A stretch of DNA of 40,611 bases, from the NCBI GenBank assembly GCA_019753155.1, contig JAIELG010000051.1, positions 1 through 40,611 on the forward strand, written 5' to 3'. The notes below the pieces were generated by a model that saw nothing but the letters and a program-made list of their open reading frames with translations, was not told the origin of the DNA and did not search any database. The stretch's first letter is position 1; each line of letters starts with the position of its first letter. Positions 18,232-26,143 of this stretch are shown here, one piece after another. A program made the translations under genes and the position numbers. This DNA comes from Burkholderiales bacterium (GTDB lineage Bacteria > Pseudomonadota > Gammaproteobacteria > Burkholderiales > JABEVD01).

Positions 18232-19929
18232 GTGAAAAAGCAGAAACTCGAACTCACCTGGATCGGGAAGGATGTGCGGCCCAAGCCGGAGCCGCGCATA
18301 TTGCTCGAAGACCCGGCAAGGAGCCATCACGCCGGGCACCGGGTGACGGATAACGACATTTTCGACAACCGGCTGATCTTCGGCGACAACCTGCTGGCGT
18401 TGAAGGCGCTGGAAGCGGAATTCGCGGGGAAGGTGAAATGCGTATTCATCGACCCGCCGTACAACACCGGCAGCGCGTTCACTCACTACGACGACGGATT
18501 GGAACATTCCATCTGGCTCTCCCTGATGCGCGACCGGCTGGAAATCATAAAAAGACTTCTGTCGGAAGACGGTTCGCTGTGGATCACCATCGATGACAAC
18601 GAGGCGCATTACCTGAAAGTGTTGTGCGATGAGATTTTCGGGCGGGCGAATTTTGTTGCGTCGGTGATTTGGAGAAAAAACTATGCTCCAAAGTCTAGTG
18701 CGAAGCATTTTTCTGTGGATCACGACTATGTGTTGATTTATGCAAAAGATGAAGAGCGCTGGAAGCCTAACCCGATGCCTCGAAAAGAAGGACAAGATGA
18801 CATTTACAAGAATGCGGATAACGACTCAAGAGGACGTTGGCGTCCCGACAATCTATCTGCAAGAAATCCTTATAGCCTTGGCTTGTATTCAATTACCACA
18901 CCGGGCGGGCGAGTCATTGATGGGCCTCCAAAGGGGAGATACTGGGCAATTTCGAAAGAGAAGCTAGAAGCTTTAGACGCAGATGGACGAATCTGGTGGG
19001 GGAAGGATGGGAATAATGTTCCTTCACTCAAACGGTTTCTGACCGAAGTAAAGCAGGGGCGAGTGCCCCAAACACTTTGGGATTATGACGAAGTCGGGCA
19101 TACACAAGATGCAAAAAAAGAAATTGTGACGCTCTTTGGGGATGATGTTTTTGGAACGCCAAAGCCTGAAAAATTGATGAAGCGAATTATAGAAGTCGCT
19201 ACCAATCCTAATGACATTATTCTCGACTCTTTTGCCGGTTCCGGCACCACAGGTGCAGTCGCGCATAAAATGGGCCGCCGCTGGATCATGGTGGAACTTG
19301 GCGAGCATTGCCACACGCATATCATCCCGCGCATGCAGAAGGTGATCGACGGCGAGGACCAGGGCGGCATTACTGAAGCCGTTGGTTGGCAGGGCGGTGG
19401 CGGTTTCCGCTATTACAGCCTTGCCCCGAGCCTGTTGCAGAAAGACGCCTACGGCAACTGGGTGGTGAACAAGGAATACAACGCGGAGATGCTGGCGCAA
19501 GCCTTGTGCAAGCTCGAAGGCTTCAGCTATTCGCCGTCGGATGCCCATTACTGGCAACACGGCACCAGTACCGAAAACGACTTCATCTTTGTGACCACGC
19601 AAACGCTGAACGCCGAGCAATTGCAGGCGCTTTCCGACGAGGTTGGACAAGAGCGTAGCCTTCTCGTCTGCTGCAGCGCATTCAGGGGGGACGCGGACCG
19701 CTTTCCCAATCTGACATTGAAGAAAATCCCCAGGATGGTTTTGCAGAAGTGCGAGTGGGGGCACGACGACTACAGTCTGAACGTGGAGAATTTGCCGATG
19801 GCTGCGCCAAGCCCCTCTTCGACGGGCTCAGGGCAGGCTTCGACAAGCTCGGGGCGAACGGCAGAAGGGGCGAGGGCGCGAGCAGTGAATGAAGCGCAGG
19901 GCGGCCTGTTCGACGAGGAGGAGAAATGA
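18232..19929 (+). CDS. mod: Type III-like N6-adenine DNA methyltransferase (Mod)
   Basis: A 565-residue beta-class adenine methyltransferase: motif IV DPPYNTG (74-80) precedes motif I DSFAGSGTT (332-340), with the target-recognition segment between. It should methylate adenine in the recognition site and provide sequence specificity for the restriction subunit. The start is GTG at 18232, supported by the match to the duplicated 5' end at 16514. The leader (18157-18231) is A+T-rich with TATATAAAA but no convincing -35 box. The middle (about 18655-19245) is clearly more A+T-rich than both ends, consistent with an exchanged specificity domain. Near the C-terminus the sequence runs through a REP-like repeat, giving a low-complexity Ser/Gly/Thr stretch. 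Res, 395 bases downstream, is the likely partner. Confidence 0.93.
   Translation: MKKQKLELTWIGKDVRPKPEPRILLEDPARSHHAGHRVTDNDIFDNRLIFGDNLLALKALEAEFAGKVKCVFIDPPYNTGSAFTHYDDGLEHSIWLSLMRDRLEIIKRLLSEDGSLWITIDDNEAHYLKVLCDEIFGRANFVASVIWRKNYAPKSSAKHFSVDHDYVLIYAKDEERWKPNPMPRKEGQDDIYKNADNDSRGRWRPDNLSARNPYSLGLYSITTPGGRVIDGPPKGRYWAISKEKLEALDADGRIWWGKDGNNVPSLKRFLTEVKQGRVPQTLWDYDEVGHTQDAKKEIVTLFGDDVFGTPKPEKLMKRIIEVATNPNDIILDSFAGSGTTGAVAHKMGRRWIMVELGEHCHTHIIPRMQKVIDGEDQGGITEAVGWQGGGGFRYYSLAPSLLQKDAYGNWVVNKEYNAEMLAQALCKLEGFSYSPSDAHYWQHGTSTENDFIFVTTQTLNAEQLQALSDEVGQERSLLVCCSAFRGDADRFPNLTLKKIPRMVLQKCEWGHDDYSLNVENLPMAAPSPSSTGSGQASTSSGRTAEGARARAVNEAQGGLFDEEEK
19815..19861 (+). repeat. REP-like repeat inside the mod 3' end
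   Basis: Two related units in tandem: CTTCGACGGGCTCAGGGC (19817-19834) and CTTCGACAAGCTCGGGGCG continuing to AACGG (19838-19861). This resembles the widespread intergenic element with core CTTCGACAAGCTCAGG found in many proteobacteria. Here it is in frame within mod and encodes the PSPSSTGSGQASTSSG stretch. Confidence 0.6.
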
Positions 19930-19996
19930 ACGGCGTTAACAATCTGGGATTGTTTCGTCGTTTCTGTCTTGAGTATCTGCATTTGTCGGGTGTGAA

Positions 19997-20056
19997 TTCC
20001 GATGCACTGCGTCGGAAATTTGTTCGTTCGGCAAATTCCGAGACACTGTTTCGGAA
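19997..20056. promoter_or_regulatory. Two copies of a palindromic operator-like site
   Basis: TTCCGA-N9-TCGGAA occurs at 19997-20017 and again at 20036-20056, 39 bases apart. Both N9 spacers contain CACTG at the same place, and the flanks (AA before, A after) are also shared. Two spaced dyads between mod and res look like binding sites for a dimeric repressor. No cognate regulator gene is adjacent, so it may have been lost with the RhuM-like gene or be elsewhere. Confidence 0.55.
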
Positions 20057-20111
20057 ATCAGGCGAGATGGGAGCTGACTTGGGGATGCAGGGCATATTAA
20101 TAAGGGGGGGC

Positions 20112-20270
20112 ATGAGTGAACTGACTACCCGTGCGACCAGCCCGGTCATTCTCTACACCACCGGGGACGGCAAGGTCACAGCGGATGATGCAGTTGTTTC
20201 CATTTTGGAAACAACTGCCGATTCCAACCTGAGATTGGCCGGCTATTTGAAAGGCGAGGGAAAACCATGA
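20112..20270 (+). pseudogene. Possible RhuM-like gene remnant (N-terminus)
   Basis: A 52-codon frame with a good ribosome site (AAGGGGGG). The first 25 residues (MSELTTRATSPVILYTTGDG) resemble the start of RhuM/virulence-type proteins, which often sit inside restriction loci. After KVTAD the similarity stops and the frame passes through a perfect inverted repeat (GTTGTTTCCA / TGGAAACAAC, 20193-20215), then ends before res. It is most likely a fragment. Identification is from a short motif and remains tentative. Confidence 0.4.
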
Positions 20271-20324
20271 ACCGCCAGGTCAACACTTTTTCCGTGCAGG
20301 CTCAAACAAGAAGAAGGAGCTGCA

Positions 20325-23069
20325 ATGAGTCTTGAAAAAATTGTCCGTTCCGTCGCCGGACGGCTGAGTTTGCGTGCGCCGCAAACTGAAAGCCTGGAGC
20401 GCCTGCATGGCGCGCTGGAATCTGTCCCGGCTTTGCGCGACTCGAAAGCGCGCTCTCCTGAAGAGCTGGCCGCGATGCTTGCCGCACTGACTGGACTATT
20501 TACGACGCTTTCGGATTTCGAACGCGAGTTTCCATCGCTGTGTTTCGCTCTGGCGACGGGTGTGGGAAAGACGCGGCTGATGGGTGCCTTCATCGGTTAT
20601 CTGCACGCCGCTTACGGCTACCGGCACTTTTTCGTGCTGGCGCCCAACCTGACGATCTACGACAAGCTGATCAAGGATTTCACTCCCAACACGCCGAAAT
20701 ACGTTTTCAAGGGAATCGCAGAGTTCGCAACCAGCGTGCCTGAAGTCATCACGGGCGACAACTACGAGCAGCGCGGCGACCTGGTATCGCAGGCCATCGA
20801 TTCCCCGCTGCAGATCAACATCTTCAACATTTCGAAGATCAATTCTGAAGTGCGCGGAGGCAAGTCGCCACGCATCAAGAGGCTGTCGGAATATCTGGGA
20901 CAGAGCTATTTCGAATATCTGGCGGGACTGCCCGACCTCGTTCTCCTCATGGACGAATCTCACCGCTACCGGGCGAGCGCGGGAATACGCGCCCTGAACG
21001 AGCTGAAACCACTGCTGGGGCTGGAACTGACTGCGACGCCTTTTACCGAGAGCGCCAAGGGGCCGGTTCCATTCAGGAACGTGGTGATGGATTATCCGCT
21101 CGGCCGCGCGATCGAGGACGGCTTCGTCAAGGAGCCGGCGGTGGTCACCCAGCAGAACTTCGACCCTTCAGCGCACAGCTCCGAGGCGCTGGAGCGGATC
21201 AAGCTCATGGACGGAGTGCGGGTGCACGAGGAGACCAAGGTTCATTTGCTGACCTATGCCGAGCAGACGGGTTTGCATCCGGTGAAACCTTTCATGCTGG
21301 TGATCGCCAGAGACACCACCCACGCTTCGGCCTTGATAGCGCTCATCGGTTCGGATGATTTTTTCCATGGCCGGTATCGAGACAAGGTGATCCAGGTGGA
21401 CAGCAGCCGCTCGGGATCCGAAGAAGAGGAAATGATCCGCAAGCTGCTGGATGTGGAGCATTACGAAAGTCCGACCGAGATCGTGATCCACGTCAACATG
21501 CTGAAGGAAGGCTGGGACGTGACCAATCTCTACACCATCGTACCCTTGCGCGCCGCCAATGCCCGAACCCTGATCGAGCAATCGATCGGGCGCGGCCTGC
21601 GCCTGCCATATGGCCGCAAGACCGGAGTGGAAGAGGTGGACCGGCTGAACATCATCGCCCATGACAGATTCCAGGAAGTGATAGACGAAGCGGGCAAAGG
21701 CGATTCTCCCATTCGTATGCGCGAGCTGAAGCTTTCCCCGGACACGGAAAACGGCGGCGGGCTGAAGAGTATTTCTGTGCAGCCCATGGCGAACGTGATT
21801 ACGGGAACCTTGACCGCAGGTTCGCAGCAGTCGACTTTCAGAGCGCTGTCAACCGATTCGGCGCAATATGGAAGCGCTGCGCCAGTGACGATTCTGAGAA
21901 CACAGGAAGAGCGGCAAATCGCCCAGGTCGCAATGGATGTGATTGCCGAAATCAGCCGTGAGAAGCAACAAGGGCAGTCCCTTGTCCCGAGCAGTGCTTC
22001 CCTGAGGCAGGAAGCGATCCAGCGGCAGATTTCCCTTCGGGTGCAGGAGCGGATGGTCCCGATGCAAGGGGATCTGCTGGCTACCGAGTCCCCGGTAGCG
22101 GAGATTGTCAGGCTGGCGGTGGATAATTTCGTCGAGCACACCATCGATATTCCGCGCATCACTGTCGTGCCCAAAGGGCCGGTGAAAAGCGGTTACAAGC
22201 CTTTCAGGCTCGATATGTCGAAATTGAACTATCAGCCTCAGGACATGGCGCTGATCGGGCAGGGATTGAAGACGGGAATACAGGTCGTTTATGGCGAGTC
22301 GTCCGTGGTTCCGGAAAGCAGGCTTGAAAACTACATCGTGCGTGAACTGATCAACTACGACGATGTTTCATACGATGATCATGCCGATCTGATCTACGAT
22401 TTGTCCGGTCAGGCGGTAGAGCATTTTCGCGGCTACCTGAAAACGGAAGGAGAATTGCACAACATTCTGGGCAATCATGGAAAGACGATTTCGGAGAATA
22501 TCCATTTGCAGATGTCCGCGAATTATTTCGAGGATATCTCGGAATCCGAAGTCGTGGTGAGCCAGGGATTTACGCCGCTGAAAGCCCCGGCATTCACTTA
22601 TGTCGGCGATATTCTCCCCCTGCATCAGGCGCCTGTTGAAAGGAGCAAGATCGCCCAGTATGTCTATGGCGGATTTTCCAGGTGCGCCTATCCGGTACAG
22701 AAATTCCATTCCGACACCGAAAGAATACTGGCGGGAATACTGGAACGTGATGCTCGCCGCTGGTTCAGGCCGGTTGCCGGGCAGTTCAATATTTACTATC
22801 GCGCCGGAGTGAATCAACCCGAATACATTCCTGATTTTGTGGCTGTGACGCCGGAACTGAATCTGATCATTGAAACCAAGGCTTCCAGGGATATGGAAGC
22901 TCCGGAGGTGAAGGCCAAGGCTGGCGCTGCAGTATTGTGGTGCAAAAACGCCAGCGATTATTCTGTCCGGCACGGCGGGAATCCCTGGAAATATTTGCTG
23001 GTGCCGCACGATGTAGTGGCAAGCAACCTGACACTTGTATTTCTGGCAAGCAGCTTTGCTTGGCACTAG
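20325..23069 (+). CDS. res: Type III-like restriction subunit (DEAD/DEAH helicase plus PD-(D/E)xK nuclease)
   Basis: A 914-residue protein. The helicase has motif I ATGVGKT (about 77-83), motif II DESH (209-212), ELTATPFTES (motif III), VNMLKEGWDV and QSIGRGLRLPYG (motifs V and VI). The C-terminus carries a nuclease signature: PEYIPDFVAV, then LIIETKAS with E850 and K852, fitting PD-(D/E)xK. Type III Res subunits cut DNA with Mod when sites are unmethylated; this subgroup is called BPTD_3080-like in some annotations (recalled from memory). AAGGAG at 20314-20319 supports ATG at 20325. A TOTE-type gene starts 33 bases after its stop. All key motifs are intact, so it should be active. Confidence 0.92.
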   Translation: MSLEKIVRSVAGRLSLRAPQTESLERLHGALESVPALRDSKARSPEELAAMLAALTGLFTTLSDFEREFPSLCFALATGVGKTRLMGAFIGYLHAAYGYRHFFVLAPNLTIYDKLIKDFTPNTPKYVFKGIAEFATSVPEVITGDNYEQRGDLVSQAIDSPLQINIFNISKINSEVRGGKSPRIKRLSEYLGQSYFEYLAGLPDLVLLMDESHRYRASAGIRALNELKPLLGLELTATPFTESAKGPVPFRNVVMDYPLGRAIEDGFVKEPAVVTQQNFDPSAHSSEALERIKLMDGVRVHEETKVHLLTYAEQTGLHPVKPFMLVIARDTTHASALIALIGSDDFFHGRYRDKVIQVDSSRSGSEEEEMIRKLLDVEHYESPTEIVIHVNMLKEGWDVTNLYTIVPLRAANARTLIEQSIGRGLRLPYGRKTGVEEVDRLNIIAHDRFQEVIDEAGKGDSPIRMRELKLSPDTENGGGLKSISVQPMANVITGTLTAGSQQSTFRALSTDSAQYGSAAPVTILRTQEERQIAQVAMDVIAEISREKQQGQSLVPSSASLRQEAIQRQISLRVQERMVPMQGDLLATESPVAEIVRLAVDNFVEHTIDIPRITVVPKGPVKSGYKPFRLDMSKLNYQPQDMALIGQGLKTGIQVVYGESSVVPESRLENYIVRELINYDDVSYDDHADLIYDLSGQAVEHFRGYLKTEGELHNILGNHGKTISENIHLQMSANYFEDISESEVVVSQGFTPLKAPAFTYVGDILPLHQAPVERSKIAQYVYGGFSRCAYPVQKFHSDTERILAGILERDARRWFRPVAGQFNIYYRAGVNQPEYIPDFVAVTPELNLIIETKASRDMEAPEVKAKAGAAVLWCKNASDYSVRHGGNPWKYLLVPHDVVASNLTLVFLASSFAWH

Positions 23070-23101
23070 AGATTGGTGAGGTGGCAGAAGGGCTGGAATC
23101 G

Positions 23102-25029
23102 ATGAGTGAGCCGAATGCGATGGATGATCTGCGTGCAGAGAATGTTCGCCTGATCGCTTTGCTCGATGCCCATGGCATCGAGTGGCGGATGCCGTCTCCT
23201 TCATCTGCTCTCCCTCCTGCGGCAATAGAGATGGAACCGTGCGCATTGTCCACCGAAGAAAAGGTTTCGCTGTTCCGTCGCCTGTTTCGCGGTCGCAACG
23301 ATGTTTATCCCATACGCTGGGAAAGCAAGACAGGAAAGTCCGGCTATTCGCCTGCTTGCGCCAACGAGTGGCGATCCGGCGTGTGCGACAAGCCGAGAAT
23401 CAAATGTACGGACTGCGGCAATCGATTGCTGATCCCGCTGTCCGACCCGATCATTTACGATCATCTTGCCGGTGAGCACACGATTGGCGTATACCTGCTT
23501 TTGATGGATGACACGTGTCACTTTCTGGCCGTTGATTTCGACGAGGCCGATTGGCGCGAGGATGCTCGGGCTTTCGTACAGTCGTGCCACGAATTAGGTG
23601 TACCGGTGGCGCTGGAAATATCCCGCTCCGGAAACGGTGCCCATGCATGGATATTTTTTTCCGGGAATACTCCTGCACGCGAAGCACGTCAGCTCGGGAC
23701 AGCCATCATCAGCTATACCTGTAACCGAAAGAGACAACTGAAGCTCGCATCCTATGATCGGCTATTTCCGAATCAGGACTCGATGCCGAAGGGCGGCTTC
23801 GGCAATTTGATCGCGCTCCCCCTGCAGAAGAAACCTCGCGAGCAGGGGTTCAGTGTATTTGTGAATGACGAATTTCACCCTTATCCGGACCAGTGGGCGT
23901 ATTTGGCCTCGATTGTGCCGATGGTTCCGGGAGTTGTCGCATCGGTGATCCATCGCGCCACCGGGGGATCATTTCCATTGGACGTAACCTTCATTACCGA
24001 CGAAGATCATCAGGAACCCTGGAAACGCGCAGCAACCGTGCCGAAGAAACTGCCCGGGCCGTTGCCGAAATCGCTGACGATGACGCTCGCGAACCTGATC
24101 TATTTCGAAAAAGCGCAGTTGCCGCAGCCGCTCGCCAATAGACTGTCCGTTTGGCGGCATTCCAGAACCCTGAATTCTATAAGGCGCAGGCGATGCGCTT
24201 TCCCGTATGGGACACGCCTCGCGTGATTGGATGCGCAGAAAACTACCCCAATCATATCGCATTGCCACGCGGCTGCATGGACGCGGCCCAGGAACTACTC
24301 CATGACAATGGAATTCGTTGCGACCTGCGCGACGAGCGCTTTGAGGGACAGTCCCTGGATGTGGTCTTTGCCGGTACATTGAGAATCGATCAGGAAGCTG
24401 CGGTTGCCGCAATGCTTCACCATGATATCGGGGTATTGTGCGCTCCGACGGCTTTTGGAAAGACCGTGGCTGCAGCAGCACTGATCGAACGGCGAGGCGT
24501 GAATACGCTGGTGCTGGTTCATCGCACTGAATTGCTGAGGCAGTGGCAGGCACGTCTGCAGACTTTCCTGGGTGTTGGAAAGGGGGTGGTCGGTACGATT
24601 GGAGGCGGCAAAGCCAAGCCGACCGGAAAGATCGACATCGCCGTGATGCAGTCGCTCTCCCGGCAGGGCGAAATCAGCGAGCTGGTGGAAAATTACGGAC
24701 ACACCATCGTTGACGAGTGCCACCATCTGTCGGCTTCTTCGTTCGAGGCGATCCTGAAACGGTCGAAGGCCAGGTATGTGCTTGGCCTCACTGCTACGCC
24801 GATACGCCGTGATGGACAGCAACCGATCATCTTCATGCAATGTGGGCCGATCCGATATACGGCTGCCAAACCTGCGAATGCGCCTCATGAACTGGAAGTG
24901 GTTCCCCGGTTTTTATCGACGCGGATTGATCTGCCTGCTGAAACAGGCATTCCAAAATCAGCTCCGGACATGTTGGCTCCCAAATCAGGATTTCTTTACC
25001 ACTGCCACCGACGGCAAGTACTACCGTAA
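23102..25029 (+). pseudogene. TOTE-type primase-helicase, frameshifted and lacking its C-terminus
   Basis: Residues from MSEPNAMDDLRAENVRL carry a short helix, a zinc-binding cluster (CDKPRIKCTDCGNR) and an archaeo-eukaryotic primase-like domain with VDFDEADW (catalytic acids) and SRSGNGAHAW. This is the primase of the predicted TOTE conflict systems. At 24144-24147 the frame shifts: RL should be followed by a codon plus RLAAFQNPEFYKAQ, but one base is missing, so the frame runs on to a stop at 24226. The helicase resumes in the next frame (PTAFGKT, VDECHH, GLTATPIRRDGQQPI) and similarity is lost near 24955 after DLPAETGI, before the second RecA lobe. The full protein is expected to be one chain; this copy is dead unless recoded. 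Confidence 0.8.
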
Positions 25030-25075
25030 TAAGCAATACAACCTGGACGTGCAGCGCCCCATGAATTGTTGTTGA
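24985..25075 (+). pseudogene. Possible RhuM-like fragment (central part)
   Basis: In a frame different from the truncated helicase the DNA reads DFFTTATDGKYYRNKQYNLD, resembling the TTAxDGK...YNLD core of RhuM-type proteins, then stops at 25073-25075. It has no start of its own and marks the point where the TOTE gene was cut. Assignment rests on a short motif. Confidence 0.35.
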
Positions 25076-25100
25076 CTATTATTGCGAATTGCAATAATAT
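25072..25100 (+). promoter_or_regulatory. higBA promoter overlapped by a palindromic operator
   Basis: TTGACT (25072-25077) and TAATAT (25095-25100) are separated by 17 bases. A perfect dyad, ATTATTGC-N5-GCAATAAT (25078-25098), fills the spacer and reaches the -10 box. This is the layout expected for autorepression by HigA. The predicted start of transcription coincides with the higB ATG at 25107, so higB may be translated from a leaderless message. Confidence 0.7.
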
Positions 25101-25106
25101 CTGCGT

Positions 25107-25394
25107 ATGAGAGTGATCACTAATCGTCGCCTGTTGGCATTTACTGCAACGCATGCTGATGCCGGAGAACCATTGCAGGCGTGGCGTAAAGTGATGGAAT
25201 CCGGCGGTTACGCCAATTTCGCCGATCTGCGACAAGCATTCCGGGGTGTGGATAAAGTAAGCGATCTGCATGTATTCAATATTGCCGGAAACAAATACCG
25301 CCTTATCGCCTTTGTGCATTATGGAAGGCAACTGTGCTACATCAAGCACGTCTTGACTCACGTTGAGTATGACAAAGGAGCGTGGAAGAAATGA
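25107..25394 (+). CDS. higB: HigB-type mRNA interferase toxin
   Basis: A 95-residue toxin of the HigB (RelE superfamily) type that cuts translated mRNA on the ribosome. Family features: the N-terminus MRVITNRRLLAF, the AWRKVMESGGYANFADLR stretch, HVFNIAGNKYRLIAFVHY and the C-terminal HVLTHVEYDKG. Toxin-first order and the four-base ATGA overlap with higA are typical of higBA operons. Full length and apparently intact. It sits near the island's right end and may stabilise the region or act in phage defence. Confidence 0.92.
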   Translation: MRVITNRRLLAFTATHADAGEPLQAWRKVMESGGYANFADLRQAFRGVDKVSDLHVFNIAGNKYRLIAFVHYGRQLCYIKHVLTHVEYDKGAWKK

Positions 25395-25813
25395 ATCTGA
25401 ATGAATTGCAACAGGCATGGCAACAGCTTAACCAGGCTGCGCATATCGCGCCGATTCGCGATGACGCTCATTATGCAGAACTGGTTCGGCTGGCGGACAC
25501 CTTGGTGGATGCCATTGGGGATGCCGAACAGCATCCCTTGCTCGATTTGCTCGATCTCGTGTCCGAGTTGATTCGCGCCTATGATGCAGAACACTTTACT
25601 GTTCCTGATGCGAGTCCGCGCAATGTGCTGCGTTTTTTGATGGAGCAACACGATCTTACTCAGTCTGATTTGCCCGAGGTTGGCAATCAAAGCGTGATTT
25701 CGATGTTGCTATCGGGTAGTCGCCAGCTTAACGTCCGTCAGATAGAGGCGCTTTCGGCACGTTTTCATGTACCTCCAGGCGTGTTTTTGGAACAACCCAA
25801 AGTTGTACATTAG
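25391..25813 (+). CDS. higA: HigA-type antitoxin with C-terminal XRE HTH
   Basis: A 140-residue antitoxin. The N-terminal part (about 1-80) is acidic and helical and likely wraps the toxin. The C-terminal XRE-type HTH (RFLMEQHDLTQSDLPEVGNQSVISMLLSGSRQLNVRQIEALSARFHV) binds DNA. ATG at 25391 overlaps the higB stop; GTG at 25382 is possible but less likely. It should neutralise HigB and repress the promoter at 25072-25100 through the dyad there. Confidence 0.92.
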   Translation: MNLNELQQAWQQLNQAAHIAPIRDDAHYAELVRLADTLVDAIGDAEQHPLLDLLDLVSELIRAYDAEHFTVPDASPRNVLRFLMEQHDLTQSDLPEVGNQSVISMLLSGSRQLNVRQIEALSARFHVPPGVFLEQPKVVH

Positions 25814-25945
25814 ATTGCGTCAGCAAATGGGGTGCGTGGATTTTGCGTGTTTCTCATGTGTCTTACTATGCTCTATGATGAAAATTGCCACGGACGGCAA
25901 AGCGCATCATATTGATAATAAAGTAAATTACCCATAAGATCAAAA

Positions 25946-26114
25946 CTACGAACTAAGGGGTCGGGAGTTCGAATCTCTCCGGGCGCACCAAATAATCAAG
26001 AATTTAGGCCACTTTTTCGGTGGCCTTTTTTGTACGCCCGCAGTCGCCCTTCCGAATCTTTCAACAAAGCCTTATCGTTTTCGATGATCCCTGGTCCTGC
26101 CATAATCGTCGCCA
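25946..26114 (+). repeat. Right 169-bp direct repeat with tRNA-Arg(ACG) 3' fragment (att-like)
   Basis: Second copy of the sequence at 9552-9720, same orientation and length. The tRNA part is 25946-25990 and has one difference in the anticodon stem (AACTAAGG versus AACCAAGG), which would weaken the stem. Bases before it (TAAGATCAAAA) again do not supply a tRNA 5' half. It marks the right edge of the island; sequence to its right looks like ordinary chromosome from 26263 on. Confidence 0.85.
26006..26031 (+). terminator. Rho-independent terminator behind tRNA fragment (right copy)
   Basis: Same 7-bp stem AGGCCAC / GTGGCCT, 7-base loop and T tract as the left copy. It also separates the island from the downstream kinase operon. 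Confidence 0.85.
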
Positions 26115-26143
26115 CTAAACATTTCCCCATGAAGATGCCTCGA
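26115..26143 (+). repeat. Short copy of the helicase-gene start region
   Basis: ACATTTCCCCATGAAGAT (26119-26136) is identical to 347-364, the start of the left-hand helicase gene, and CCTCGA follows in both, with one extra G here. GCCAC precedes both. It encodes nothing here because a stop follows quickly. The next 119 bases (26144-26262) show no gene. Confidence 0.6.

Noticed and set aside
19926-20111. Extension of the RhuM-like frame upstream to an ATG overlapping the mod stop
   Set aside because: The translation is unlike any protein I know and runs through the two palindromes; it is better read as spacer.
25887-25945. Short frame with ATDGK just before the right repeat, resembling the RhuM-like fragment
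   Set aside because: Only five residues agree, too little for a claim.
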